Shown: piece by piece, positions 34,876 through 43,143 of the stretch | Numbering within the stretch: the first letter of the stretch is position 1 | Layout: each line of letters opens with the position of its first letter | Assembly (NCBI GenBank): GCA_021787365.1 | Contig: JAJYMB010000061.1 | Span: forward strand, 1-64,000 | Direction of reading: 5' to 3' | From: Actinomycetes bacterium | Lineage (GTDB): Bacteria; Actinomycetota; Acidimicrobiia; Acidimicrobiales; Palsa-688 | Length of the DNA: 64,000 bases | Program-made: the position numbers and the translations under genes | The notes under the pieces: generated by a model | What the model was told of the DNA's origin: nothing | Databases searched by the model: none | The model's input: the letters and a program-made list of their open reading frames with translations, nothing else

Positions 34876-35517
34876 TCAGGACCGCAGCGATGCCCGCGCT
34901 AGCACGAGGCCGGCGACCTCCTCGGCGCCAGCTCTTCGGAGCAGCCTCGCCATAGCCAGCAGCGTCTGCCCCGAAGCACAAACGTCGTCGACAACCAGGA
35001 CCCGTCTCCCCTCGGCACAGGCCCCCGGGGCCAGGACGAGCGAACGGGAGAGCGACTCGCCGGCGATACGGAGACGCTCGGGCTGCGTCGTGGCGCTCAT
35101 CGGCTCGGTCTCTGCCACCTTGCGCACCAGGTGCTCGACAGGCCACTCGCCGGCGGCCCTCGCCGAGACCTCGGCACACATCAGCTCCACGTGCCCCCAG
35201 GGTCGTCTCGCACCCGGGCCAACAAATGACGGCACGGGGCAGAGGAGCGCGTACTCCTCGAACCAGGTCGCGTGCCGGAGCAGCAGCCTGTGCAGCATCC
35301 CCGCGAACACGCGCGCCCAGCGCAGGTCGGCGTGGTACTTGTAGGAGAGGACGGCTTGGCGCAACGCGCCCTCGTAGGTACCGGCCCAGAAGACCGCCTC
35401 GAGAGGCCGCCCCGGGGCAGAGCACCAGTGGTTTCGGCAGCGGAGCGGTCCGTTCTCGGTGACCGGCGCGGCTCGCTGGCCGCAGGCGCTGCAGATACGG
35501 CTACGGCTGTCCCGCAT
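34876..35517 (-). CDS. ComF-family phosphoribosyltransferase-like protein
   Basis: A 213-residue ComF-like protein. An N-terminal zinc-ribbon-like part (CSACGQ, then CRNHWC) precedes a phosphoribosyltransferase domain with the PRPP-binding motif VLVVDDVCASGQT. Homologues take part in DNA uptake or in nucleotide salvage; no other competence genes are nearby. ATG 35517 is preferred over ATG 35577 because it starts directly before the zinc ribbon. Upstream, 35578-35690 is non-coding and contains a run of seven T at about 35581-35587, perhaps part of the comF promoter. Confidence 0.82.
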   Translation of the reverse strand: MRDSRSRICSACGQRAAPVTENGPLRCRNHWCSAPGRPLEAVFWAGTYEGALRQAVLSYKYHADLRWARVFAGMLHRLLLRHATWFEEYALLCPVPSFVGPGARRPWGHVELMCAEVSARAAGEWPVEHLVRKVAETEPMSATTQPERLRIAGESLSRSLVLAPGACAEGRRVLVVDDVCASGQTLLAMARLLRRAGAEEVAGLVLARASLRS

Positions 35518-35690
35518 GTCACTACCTCCGGCGTCGAGGCACCGGCTACTGCCGGCAACGGGCGACAGGCAAGGCACGGCCTTTTTTTCTGGGTGCCGGC
35601 GACTCCCCTACCGCAACTCTGCCAGGAGGGTGGGACGACTCGGGGGGGCCGGGCGAAGCTGGGTCAGCCTGCGGTGCCTACCATGGGCCC

Positions 35691-36194
35691 ATGGACGTCG
35701 AGGTCGTAGTCGAGATACCCAAGGGCACCCGTAACAAGTACGAGGCCAATCACGAAACCGGCGAGATCTGGCTGGACCGCATGCTCTTCACGGCCACCCG
35801 CTACCCAGAAGACTACGGTTTTATCCCCCGCACCCTCGCCGAAGACGGTGACCCCCTCGACGCGCTGGTCCTCTTGGAGGAGCCCACCTTCCCCGGGTGC
35901 CACATAAAGGCCCGGCCGGTGGGTGTTTTCCTCATGCGCGACGAGCACGGGAACGACGCCAAAGTGCTCTGCGTCACTTCGAGCGACCCCCGCCAGGCCA
36001 GCGTAAAGGAGCTAGAGGACCTGCCTGACCACGAGCTGGACGAGATCGCCCACTTCTTCGCCATCTACAAGACCCTCGAGCCCGGGAAAGTGGCCGAGCC
36101 CGGCGGATGGCACTCGAGGGAGCTGGCAGAGCGGGCCATAGAGGAGGCTCGGCGCCGCTACCAGGCACAAGGTGCCCAAGGTCGGGGCGCCTAA
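35691..36194 (+). CDS. ppa: Inorganic pyrophosphatase (family I)
   Basis: A 167-residue soluble pyrophosphatase hydrolysing pyrophosphate to phosphate and pulling biosynthetic reactions forward. The metal-binding signature EDGDPLDALV places Asp52, Asp54 and Asp57 at the active site, and the ETGEIWLDR and DYGFIPRTLA segments match the family. It is complete from ATG 35691. It converges with the acyl carrier protein gene, 16 bases apart. Confidence 0.95.
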   Translation: MDVEVVVEIPKGTRNKYEANHETGEIWLDRMLFTATRYPEDYGFIPRTLAEDGDPLDALVLLEEPTFPGCHIKARPVGVFLMRDEHGNDAKVLCVTSSDPRQASVKELEDLPDHELDEIAHFFAIYKTLEPGKVAEPGGWHSRELAERAIEEARRRYQAQGAQGRGA

Positions 36195-36210
36195 GGCCAG
36201 GCAGCCCCCG

Positions 36211-36456
36211 TCACACGCCTACCAACCCGGCTACGATGTCGAACGCCTGGCCGACGGTCGCCAGCTTGCTCGGGTCCATGTCGGGCAGGCGGATCGAGAA
36301 GGCGTCGTTGAGCGCCAGCGTTATCTCCACCACAGCGAGGCTGTCGGCTTCAAGGTCCTCGGCCCAGCGTGCCTCGGCGGTCACTTGGGCGGGGTCGATG
36401 TCGAGCACCTCGGCCACGCAGCCCTGAAAGGTGGCAAAGGCCTCTTCGCGGCCCAT
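36211..36456 (-). CDS. acpP: Acyl carrier protein
   Basis: An 81-residue four-helix carrier with the phosphopantetheine-attachment serine Ser39 in LEADSLAVVEI. It carries growing acyl chains in type II fatty acid synthesis. ATG 36456 (MGREEAF) gives the normal ACP length and has GGGAG 8 bases upstream; ATG 36471 is an alternative, and the frame is open to 36591. It is divergent from fabI, with a 164-base shared promoter region and no further gene. Confidence 0.92.
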   Translation of the reverse strand: MGREEAFATFQGCVAEVLDIDPAQVTAEARWAEDLEADSLAVVEITLALNDAFSIRLPDMDPSKLATVGQAFDIVAGLVGV

Positions 36457-36620
36457 CTTGTTGGCTCCCATCGCCACAGAGGCTAGCCGACGGTCTCGGC
36501 CAGCAGGGCCCGCGAAGATGGGGAACGCAAGCCGGGCGCCGGAGGTGCAGGTAGGAGGTGCCGCCCATGCACCGGCCAGCCGGTGGCCCACCGTGTTGGC
36601 CCTTAGTAACGTGGCCCCCC

Positions 36621-37394
36621 ATGGCTCTCCTGGCAGGCAAGCGGCTCCTGGTGACGGGGGTCCTGACCGACGACTCGATCGCCTACTCGGTCGCGGCGCT
36701 GGCGCAGAAGGAGGGGGCCGAGGTGGTGCTCACCGGCGCGGGCCGGGGCCTCTCCCTCACGAAGCGGGTGGCCCAGCACCTGCCCACGCCACCGCCGGTG
36801 CTCGAGCTCGACGTGACCGTACCTTTGCAGGTCGCCAACGTGGCGGAAGACTTGAAGGAGCGTTGGGGAGCTCTCGACGGGGTGCTGCACTCGATCGGCT
36901 TCGCGCCTCAGTCCTGCCTGGGAGGCGGTTTCCTCGACGCTCCCTGGGAGGACGTCCAGGTGGCGCTCCAGGTCTCGGCGTACTCCCTCAAGGTCCTGAC
37001 GGCGGGCTTCCTCCCCCTCATGCAAGCGGCCGGCGGGGGATCGGTCGTGGGGCTCGACTTCGACGCGGCCGTCGCCTGGCCCTTCTACGACTGGATGGGC
37101 GTCGCCAAGGCTGCGCTCGAATCGACCGCTCGCTACCTAGCACGGGACCTGGGCCAGCACCGGGTGAGAGTCAACCTCATCTCGGCGGGACCGCTGCGCA
37201 CCGTGGCCGCCAAGGCCATCCCGGGGACCGCCGCTTTGGAGGAGGTGTGGGGCGAACGTGCCCCGCTCGGCTGGGACGCCTCCGACGCGAGCTCGGTGGC
37301 CAAAGCCTGCCTGGCATTGCTGTCCGACCTCTTCCCTGCCACGACCGGCGAGATCATCCACGTGGACGGCGGCTTCCACGCGATGGGGGCCTGA
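36621..37394 (+). CDS. fabI: Enoyl-ACP reductase FabI (InhA-like)
   Basis: A 257-residue NADH-dependent enoyl-ACP reductase. The Rossmann start is KRLLVTGVLTDDSIAYSVA, and the catalytic pair is Tyr156 and Lys163 in FYDWMGVAKAAL, spaced as in InhA. LHSIGFAPQ is the family cofactor segment. It performs the last step of each elongation cycle and is the target of isoniazid-type inhibitors in mycobacteria. ATG 36621 is used because the upstream frame is unlike the family. FabG follows after one base. Confidence 0.93.
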   Translation: MALLAGKRLLVTGVLTDDSIAYSVAALAQKEGAEVVLTGAGRGLSLTKRVAQHLPTPPPVLELDVTVPLQVANVAEDLKERWGALDGVLHSIGFAPQSCLGGGFLDAPWEDVQVALQVSAYSLKVLTAGFLPLMQAAGGGSVVGLDFDAAVAWPFYDWMGVAKAALESTARYLARDLGQHRVRVNLISAGPLRTVAAKAIPGTAALEEVWGERAPLGWDASDASSVAKACLALLSDLFPATTGEIIHVDGGFHAMGA

Positions 37395-37395
37395 G

Positions 37396-38124
37396 GTGGC
37401 CGAGACCTCCCCTCCACCGGCGCCCCGACGCGTCGTGCTTGTCTCCGGCGGCAACCGTGGCATCGGGCACGCCATTGCGAGCCGGTTTGCGACCAGCGGG
37501 GACCGGGTGGCGGTGACCGTAAGGCGGGCACCGGTGGAGGGGTTCTTCAGCGTGCCCTGCGACGTCACCGACACGGCGGCCGTAGACAAAGCTGTCGAGA
37601 GGGTCGAAGCCGAACTCGGCACCGTGGACGTCTTGGTGGCCAACGCCGGCGTGACCGACGACAAGCTCCTGCTCCAGATGGACGAGGCCTCCTTCACGTC
37701 GGTGCTCGACACCAACTTGACCGGCGCCTTCCGACTGGTGAAACGTGCCCTGCCCAAGATGCTGCGCGCCCGCCGGGGACGTGTTGTCTTCATCTCGTCC
37801 ATCGCAGGGCTGTCGGGCAGTCCCGGCCAGGCCAACTACGCCGCCTCGAAGGCGGGCCTCATCGGCTTCGCCCGCAGCCTGGCCCGCGAGCTCGGGAGCC
37901 GCAACATCACTGTGAACGTCGTGGCACCGGGGTTCATCGAGACCGACATGACTGCCGTGCTCGGCCCAGCGCGCCGCGACGAGATGCTCGCCCAGGTGCC
38001 GCTCAGGCGCTTTGGGCTGGCAGAGGAGGTCGCCGGGACTGTGCACTGGCTCGCTTCGGAAGATGCCGCGTACGTGACCGGAGCCGTCATCCCGGTCGAC
38101 GGCGGGCTCGGGATGGGCCATTGA
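37396..38124 (+). CDS. fabG: 3-oxoacyl-ACP reductase FabG
   Basis: A 242-residue short-chain dehydrogenase. The NADPH-binding motif is SGGNRGIG (about 17-24), VLVANAG follows, and the catalytic tetrad is visible as SSIAG and NYAASKAG. It reduces beta-ketoacyl-ACP. The GTG start lies one base after the fabI stop. The fabI-fabG order is the reverse of mycobacterial fabG1-inhA. Its stop overlaps the fabZ TTG. Confidence 0.93.
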   Translation: MAETSPPPAPRRVVLVSGGNRGIGHAIASRFATSGDRVAVTVRRAPVEGFFSVPCDVTDTAAVDKAVERVEAELGTVDVLVANAGVTDDKLLLQMDEASFTSVLDTNLTGAFRLVKRALPKMLRARRGRVVFISSIAGLSGSPGQANYAASKAGLIGFARSLARELGSRNITVNVVAPGFIETDMTAVLGPARRDEMLAQVPLRRFGLAEEVAGTVHWLASEDAAYVTGAVIPVDGGLGMGH

Positions 38125-38705
38125 CGAGCGAGCCCAGGGACGCCGGCGCAGGGGCACCCCAGCCGGAGGAGGGCGCCGCCGGGGCACCCCAGGCGGAGGG
38201 CAGCGGAACAGGCCGCCTCGGTTCGATGTCCCCCTCGGCGCCCCCCGGCCCGGGGCTCGCGGGCACGCCGGTCCCTCGGCGCCTCCCGGCACCCGCGGAG
38301 GTGCTGCCCCACCGCCCACCGTTTTTGTTCGTGGACGAGGTCACGGCTATCGAGCCTGGCGTGCGGGCCACGGGGCTTTGGCACCTGAGCGGCGACGAAG
38401 CTTTCTTCGCGGGCCATTTCCCCGGGCGCCCTACGCTCCCCGGCGTGCTCATGGTCGAAGCCCTCGCTCAGCTCGGTGGCCTGGCGGTGTTGGCCGAGCC
38501 TCGCTTCGCCGGCTACCTCCCCCTCTTCGGCGGGATCGACAAGGCCCGTTTCCGGCGCCAAGTCTTGCCGGGCGAGACCCTGGAGCTCACAGTCGAACTG
38601 GACCAACTGGGCTCGACGGCCGGCCGCGGGCACGGCACCGCGGCCGTAGAGGGCAAGGTGGCTGCTACCGCTTCCATGCTTTTCGTGCTGGTGCGCCCCT
38701 ACTAG
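38121..38705 (+). CDS. fabZ: 3-hydroxyacyl-ACP dehydratase FabZ
   Basis: A 194-residue hot-dog-fold dehydratase. The catalytic histidine (His99) is in AGHFPGRPTLPGVLMVEALA, with the glutamate (Glu113) in the same segment, and the core starts at LPHRPPFLFVDEV. The TTG at 38121 couples it to fabG (TTGA). The first 55 residues are a glycine/proline/alanine-rich extension containing a 30-base direct repeat (GGGGCACCCCAG at 38151 and 38181), unusual for FabZ, which normally has about 150 residues; a start near residue 36 is possible. Confidence 0.9.
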   Translation: MTSEPRDAGAGAPQPEEGAAGAPQAEGSGTGRLGSMSPSAPPGPGLAGTPVPRRLPAPAEVLPHRPPFLFVDEVTAIEPGVRATGLWHLSGDEAFFAGHFPGRPTLPGVLMVEALAQLGGLAVLAEPRFAGYLPLFGGIDKARFRRQVLPGETLELTVELDQLGSTAGRGHGTAAVEGKVAATASMLFVLVRPY

Positions 38706-38756
38706 GCACGCGTCGCGCTCTGCCCTTTGGTCGGTCTTTCACCTCCCAGCCCTCCG

Positions 38757-38775
38757 GGCGTTTAGGGAAAACGCC
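38757..38775 (+). terminator. Hairpin downstream of fabZ
   Basis: GGCGTTT (38757-38763) and AAACGCC (38769-38775) pair perfectly around a 5-base loop, 52 bases after the fabZ stop. No T-run follows, so it may be a weak or factor-dependent terminator, or an operator for the pst operon. Confidence 0.4.
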
Positions 38776-38831
38776 GACAAGAGCGAGGCCGCTCCAGATT
38801 TCACCCGTCGATCGCCCCGCTGTTGCCGCTC

Positions 38832-38880
38832 GTTTACTTTGAGTTCAACTCGGCCTCGTAGCCTCTCGTTACCGTGAACC
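38832..38880 (+). promoter_or_regulatory. Candidate PhoP/PhoB-type Pho box upstream of pstB
   Basis: Direct repeats GTTTAC (38832) and GTTCAAC (38843) are 11 bases apart, the spacing of actinobacterial Pho boxes; GTTACC (38868) and GGTTCAC on the opposite strand (38880-38874) follow. A perfect GAGTT-C-AACTC palindrome overlaps the second repeat. The stretch is relatively A+T-rich and lies 30-80 bases before the pstB start. Phosphate-responsive control is inferred from position and spacing only. Confidence 0.38.
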
Positions 38881-38911
38881 TAACGAGCCCTTCGCCGGCC
38901 GGTAAGGCACT

Positions 38912-39742
38912 ATGACCTCGGTACGGGCCCCGGCCACCGCCGCTCCCCGTAGGGCCGACGTCCCAGCAATCGTGGAGGCTGGCATCCGGGGGGTGTCCAT
39001 GCAGGTCCAAGACCTCGCTCTCGGGTTCGGCTCGGCAACGGTCCTTTCGGGCCTCGACCTCGAGGTGAGAAGGGGCGAGATCACGGCGTTGATCGGCCCG
39101 ACCGGGTCCGGCAAGACGACCTTTCTCCGGTCGCTCAACCGCATGAACGACAAGGTGGCCAAGCACTGGCACCGGGGCGACGTCCTGCTAAACGGCGCCA
39201 GTATCTACGCGCCGGGGGCCCAGTTGATGGCGCTGCGGCGACGTGTCGGTATGGTCTTCCAGCGGCCCAACCCTTTCCCGATGTCGATCGCCGCCAACAT
39301 CTTGGCCGGCGTCAAGGCCCACCGCATTGCGGGCAAGGAGCATTACCGCGATATCGTCGAAGCTCGCCTGCGCGAGGTCGGCCTCTGGGACGCGGTGAGC
39401 AACCGGCTCAACTCCTCGCCCTTTAGCCTCTCGGGCGGCCAGCAGCAATTGCTGTGCCTGGCGCGGGCGCTCGCTATCGGGCCGGAGGTGCTGCTACTCG
39501 ACGAGCCCACCTCTTCTTTGGACCCAGTGACGACCGAAAATATCGAGGCGATGGCCCGCTCCCTCGTGCCGGCGCTCACGGTAGTCATAGTCACCCACAA
39601 CCTGGGCCAGGCTCGCCGCATCTCGGACCGGACCGTCTTTTTTTACCAGGGGAAGATGGTCGAGTGTGCTGAGACGGCCCAGCTGTTCGAGGACCCACGA
39701 GAGCCCGAGACGGCAAGGTACGTAACCGGCCGCATGGGCTGA
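38912..39742 (+). CDS. pstB: Phosphate ABC transporter ATP-binding protein PstB
   Basis: A 276-residue ABC ATPase. Walker A is GPTGSGKTT (62-70), followed by FLRSLNRMND, which is diagnostic of PstB; the signature is FSLSGGQQQLLCLARAL and Walker B is EVLLLDEPTSSLDP. It powers high-affinity phosphate import. Unusually it is the first gene of the operon, where pstB normally comes last. About 28 N-terminal residues precede the core. No phoU is present. Confidence 0.93.
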   Translation: MTSVRAPATAAPRRADVPAIVEAGIRGVSMQVQDLALGFGSATVLSGLDLEVRRGEITALIGPTGSGKTTFLRSLNRMNDKVAKHWHRGDVLLNGASIYAPGAQLMALRRRVGMVFQRPNPFPMSIAANILAGVKAHRIAGKEHYRDIVEARLREVGLWDAVSNRLNSSPFSLSGGQQQLLCLARALAIGPEVLLLDEPTSSLDPVTTENIEAMARSLVPALTVVIVTHNLGQARRISDRTVFFYQGKMVECAETAQLFEDPREPETARYVTGRMG

Positions 39743-39747
39743 AGCCC

Positions 39748-39804
39748 CTGCCCGGGTAATACGGCGCCGGGCAGCAATAAAGAGCGGGTGGCGCCGCACC
39801 CGCT
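39748..39804 (+). other. Two consecutive RNA hairpins between pstB and pstS
   Basis: The first is CTGCCCGG (39748-39755) with CCGGGCAG (39767-39774) and an 11-base loop; the second is AGCGGGTG (39783-39790) with CACCCGCT (39797-39804) and a 6-base loop. Both have perfect 8-bp stems. They stand between the pstB stop and the pstS ribosome-binding site (AGGAGG near 39847). They could stabilise the downstream pstS message after processing, or terminate part of the transcripts. Confidence 0.7.
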
Positions 39805-39862
39805 GGCACGAGAGCAAAACCCCTTGGATGAACGCGCACTAAAAGAGGAGGAACACGACAAA

Positions 39863-41089
39863 ATGCCGACAGCTCCGAGCAGCCGGCCCAGGACCCGCAA
39901 GACCACCCCGGTGGCACTAGCCGCAGCGGGCACGCTCGTGGCGGCAGTTTCGGCCGCGAGCAGCCTGCTGGGCGCGAGCAGCGCCTTTGCCGCCCCCAGG
40001 ACGGCTCAGCACAAGGCCATGGTCGCCAAGGCCACGATCGCCAAGGCCATGGTCACCAAGGCCATGGTCACCAAGGCCGGCGAGGCGCCTCCCAGGGCCA
40101 AGGTCGCCATCTCCGAGACGGGCAGCACGCTGCTCTACCCGCTCTTCCAGCTATGGGCACCGGCCTACCACAAGCACTATCCCAACATCACGATCACGCC
40201 CCAAGGCACCGGCTCTGGCACGGGGATTTCCGACGCGGAGGCAGGCAGCATCGACATCGGCGCCTCCGACGCCTACCTGTCCCCGACCGACTTCGCCCAG
40301 TACCGGGGCATCATGAACGTCCCGCTCGCGATCTCGGCCCAGATGGTCAACTACAACGTGAAGGGCGTCCCCGCGTCAACGCACCTGAAGCTCGACGGCG
40401 GCGTACTGGCGGCCATCTACGAGGGCCACATCACCAACTGGGACGACCCCCACATCAAGTCGCTCAACCCGGGCGTCAAGCTGCCCAACGAGAAGATCGT
40501 GGCGCTGCACCGCTCCGACTCCTCGGGCGATACGTTCATCTTCTCCACCTACCTGTCGGACTCCAACCCCGGCGGTTGGGGCAAGTCGATCGGTTACGGC
40601 ACGAGCATAAGCTTCCCCTCCATCTCGAACGCCTTGGCCGAGGAAGGCAACGGGGGCATGGTGACAGGTTGCGAGAAGACGCCTGGCTGCATCGCCTACA
40701 TCGGCATCAGTTACAAGCACGAGACCGACGCCGGCCACCTCGGCGAGGCGATGCTGCGAAACCGCTCGGGCACCTTCCACCTCCCGGTGGCGGCCACCAT
40801 CATCTCCGAGGCCGGGGCGGCCTACGAGCAGACACCTCCCGACGAGGCGCTTTCCCTGGTCTACGACGGGGCCAGGGGCGGCTACCCGATCATCAACTAC
40901 GAGTATGCCATCATCCCGGCGAAGGAGCCCAACGCGACCACGGCCCAGGCCGTGAAGGCGCTCCTTTACTGGGCCATCGACCCCAAGGGCGGCAGCTCTC
41001 CGTCGTTCCTCGACCAGGTCGGCTTCCAGCCCCTGCCGACGAGCATCGCCCAGCTCTCGGCGGCCCAGATAGCCAAGGTCAAGGGCTAG
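39863..41089 (+). CDS. pstS: Phosphate-binding protein PstS
   Basis: A 408-residue secreted substrate-binding protein. The signal peptide has basic residues (RPRTRKTT), a hydrophobic core ([20 protein letters not shown]) and a likely cleavage site after SSAFA near residue 43; there is no lipobox cysteine, so the mature protein may be released or bound otherwise. A lysine/alanine repeat (51-73) comes next, then the phosphate-binding domain with [14 protein letters not shown] and [18 protein letters not shown] 39863 has AGGAGG upstream. Confidence 0.93.
   Translation: MPTAPSSRPRTRKTTPVALAAAGTLVAAVSAASSLLGASSAFAAPRTAQHKAMVAKATIAKAMVTKAMVTKAGEAPPRAKVAISETGSTLLYPLFQLWAPAYHKHYPNITITPQGTGSGTGISDAEAGSIDIGASDAYLSPTDFAQYRGIMNVPLAISAQMVNYNVKGVPASTHLKLDGGVLAAIYEGHITNWDDPHIKSLNPGVKLPNEKIVALHRSDSSGDTFIFSTYLSDSNPGGWGKSIGYGTSISFPSISNALAEEGNGGMVTGCEKTPGCIAYIGISYKHETDAGHLGEAMLRNRSGTFHLPVAATIISEAGAAYEQTPPDEALSLVYDGARGGYPIINYEYAIIPAKEPNATTAQAVKALLYWAIDPKGGSSPSFLDQVGFQPLPTSIAQLSAAQIAKVKG
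40013..40072 (+). repeat. 15-bp tandem repeat inside pstS, four copies
   Basis: Four copies of AAGGCCATGGTCACC with a few substitutions encode the KAMVT/KATIA repeats at residues 51-70 of PstS, just after the signal peptide. The period keeps the frame. The segment is a basic linker between the export signal and the binding domain. Confidence 0.92.
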
Positions 41090-41091
41090 AA

Positions 41092-42186
41092 GTGGCGCTG
41101 GCAGCCAGGCAGGCACCCCCAGCCCAAGCTCCCGCGGCCAGAGCCGGAGGGCGCGGGCGCCTTGCCTGGCTGCGCGCGTCCTCACGCCGGTTGACCGGGG
41201 AGCGGTCCTTCCTCCGGTACGCGACGGGCGTCGCCGCTCTCCTTCCTCTCCTCGCGCTCGTGGGCATCGTCGCCATCCTCGCCGCCAAGGCTTGGCCGGC
41301 GATGAAGCTCAACGGTGCCGGGTTCTTCTGGCGGAGCGTGTGGGACCCCGGCAACACCTACGGGGCCCCGGTCAAGACCGACGGCGTCCTCCACCCCGTG
41401 GGCGCCCACTACGGCGCCCTCCCGCTCATCGTCGGGACCCTGGCCAGTTCCGCGATCGCAGTACTTTTCGCCGTGCCTCTCTCGATCGGCGCCGCCTTGG
41501 CGGTGGTCGAGAAGCTCCCCCGGCGGGCTTCGCACGTCCTCGGGATGTTCCTGGAGCTGCTCGCCGGCATCCCGAGCGTAGTCTTCGGCCTTTGGGGGAT
41601 CCTCACCTTGGGGCCGGTCCTGTCCCGTGATGTTTACCCGGCGGTCGCGAGCATTATGCCTGACGTCCCCGTCCTCAGGTTTTTCAGGGGGGACACCGGT
41701 TACGGCGAGGGGCTCATGACTGCCGGGCTCGTCCTTGGCGTCATGATCATCCCGATCGTCGCCGCCACCACCCGAGACCTGCTCCGCCAAGTACCTGTCC
41801 TGACGAAGGAAGGGGCGGCCGCGCTCGGCATGAGCGACTGGGAGGTGGCAAGCAAGGTGAGCATCCCCTGGGTGCGGGCCGGCATGATCGGGGCTTCCGT
41901 GCTGGGGCTGGCAAGGGCTCTCGGCGAGACGATGGCCGTGGCCATGGTCTCGGGCAGCTTGCTCGGCACCGTACCCGCCAACCTCTATGGCAAGATGGGC
42001 ACGATCGCTTCCACGATCGTCCAGCAGCTCGACGGCGCTTTTTCCGACGGGACCGGCTTCGCCGTGCGGACGCTGGCCGAATTTGCGCTGCTCTTGGCCG
42101 TCATCACGCTCCTCACCAATATCGCGGCGCGGTTGTTGGTGCGCAAAGTGGCCGCGACCGCCTTGCCCGTCGGGCGGGGTGTGTAG
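41092..42186 (+). CDS. pstC: Phosphate ABC transporter permease PstC
   Basis: A 364-residue inner-membrane permease with six main helices. The PstC pattern is visible in [19 protein letters not shown], and the ABC-interacting loop is [21 protein letters not shown] 50-residue hydrophilic N-terminus precedes the first helix. GTG 41092 is 2 bases after the pstS stop. It forms the translocation channel with PstA. Confidence 0.93.
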   Translation: MALAARQAPPAQAPAARAGGRGRLAWLRASSRRLTGERSFLRYATGVAALLPLLALVGIVAILAAKAWPAMKLNGAGFFWRSVWDPGNTYGAPVKTDGVLHPVGAHYGALPLIVGTLASSAIAVLFAVPLSIGAALAVVEKLPRRASHVLGMFLELLAGIPSVVFGLWGILTLGPVLSRDVYPAVASIMPDVPVLRFFRGDTGYGEGLMTAGLVLGVMIIPIVAATTRDLLRQVPVLTKEGAAALGMSDWEVASKVSIPWVRAGMIGASVLGLARALGETMAVAMVSGSLLGTVPANLYGKMGTIASTIVQQLDGAFSDGTGFAVRTLAEFALLLAVITLLTNIAARLLVRKVAATALPVGRGV

Positions 42187-42188
42187 AC

Positions 42189-43139
42189 GTGGGCGCTCCC
42201 GGAGCAGACGGCGCCGTCCCGGCGGGCGCCGGCCCCGACGTCCTGCTGGGAGAAGGTGGGCCTGGAGCGACGCTCGACCTCTACGGCCGGCCCTCTTGGG
42301 CCCGGCGCACAGCCAGCTTGGCCGGCTGGGGTGCCTGCATGCTCGCCACCGGGCTGATAGGCGTTCCGCTCATCTGGGTCATATACGGGGTCGCGGGGAG
42401 GGCGGTCCCGCACTGGCACTGGAGCGTGATCACCGAGACCACCACCAGCACGGGCGGCGGCGGTCTGGCCAACGAGATAGCGGGCACACTTGTTTTGATG
42501 GCCGGCGTCGTGGTCCTGGCCGGCTCGGTCGGCGTGTTGTCCGGTGTCTACCTGGCCGAGTACGCCAAGGGCAGCCTCGGTTCGCTCCTGCGCTCGGGCT
42601 CCGAGGTGCTGGCCGGGATCCCCTCGATCGTCCTCGGCTATGTCGGCTACATAGCGCTCGTCATCGGCCTCCATTGGCAGTTCTCGTTGGCGGCAGCCCT
42701 GATCACGCTCTCCCTGCTCACGGTCCCCTACATCGCCAAGAGCACCGAGGTCGCCATGCGCCAGGTCCCAACTGCCTACCGGGAAGGCGCGGACGCGCTG
42801 GGCCTGCCCGAGCTCACCACGCTGCGCCGGGTCACGCTCGAGGCAGCACTACCGGGGGTCACCACCGGCCTCCTGGTGGCGATCGCCATATCGCTCGGCG
42901 AGACGGCGCCCCTGCTCTACACGGCAGGCTTCACCGACAATATGCCGGGCCTCAGCCTCACCCACGCGCCGGTCGGCTACCTCACCTACGCCGTGTGGAC
43001 TTTCTACAACCAGCCCTCCACGGCCTTCCAGAACCTCTCCTACGACGCGGCTCTGGTATTGGTGGTGCTCGTGCTCCTGCTCATAATCGCGTCACGCTTG
43101 ATCGTCGCCCTGACCCAGAAGCACACCGAGAGCAACTGA
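42189..43139 (+). CDS. pstA: Phosphate ABC transporter permease PstA
   Basis: A 316-residue permease with about six helices; the EVLAGIPSIVLGYVGYIALV segment and the cytoplasmic loop EGADALGLPELTTLRRVTLE identify PstA. The GTG start is 2 bases after the pstC stop. It is the last gene of the operon; its end is only 4 bases from the convergent kdpD N-terminal gene. PhoU and a phosphate two-component system are not in the window. Confidence 0.93.
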   Translation: MGAPGADGAVPAGAGPDVLLGEGGPGATLDLYGRPSWARRTASLAGWGACMLATGLIGVPLIWVIYGVAGRAVPHWHWSVITETTTSTGGGGLANEIAGTLVLMAGVVVLAGSVGVLSGVYLAEYAKGSLGSLLRSGSEVLAGIPSIVLGYVGYIALVIGLHWQFSLAAALITLSLLTVPYIAKSTEVAMRQVPTAYREGADALGLPELTTLRRVTLEAALPGVTTGLLVAIAISLGETAPLLYTAGFTDNMPGLSLTHAPVGYLTYAVWTFYNQPSTAFQNLSYDAALVLVVLVLLLIIASRLIVALTQKHTESN

Positions 43140-43143
43140 AGCC

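Noticed and set aside
35574-35600. Intrinsic terminator with T7 run near 35581
   Set aside because: The T-run is in the loop between GGCAC and GTGCC rather than after a stem, and no plus-strand gene ends there.
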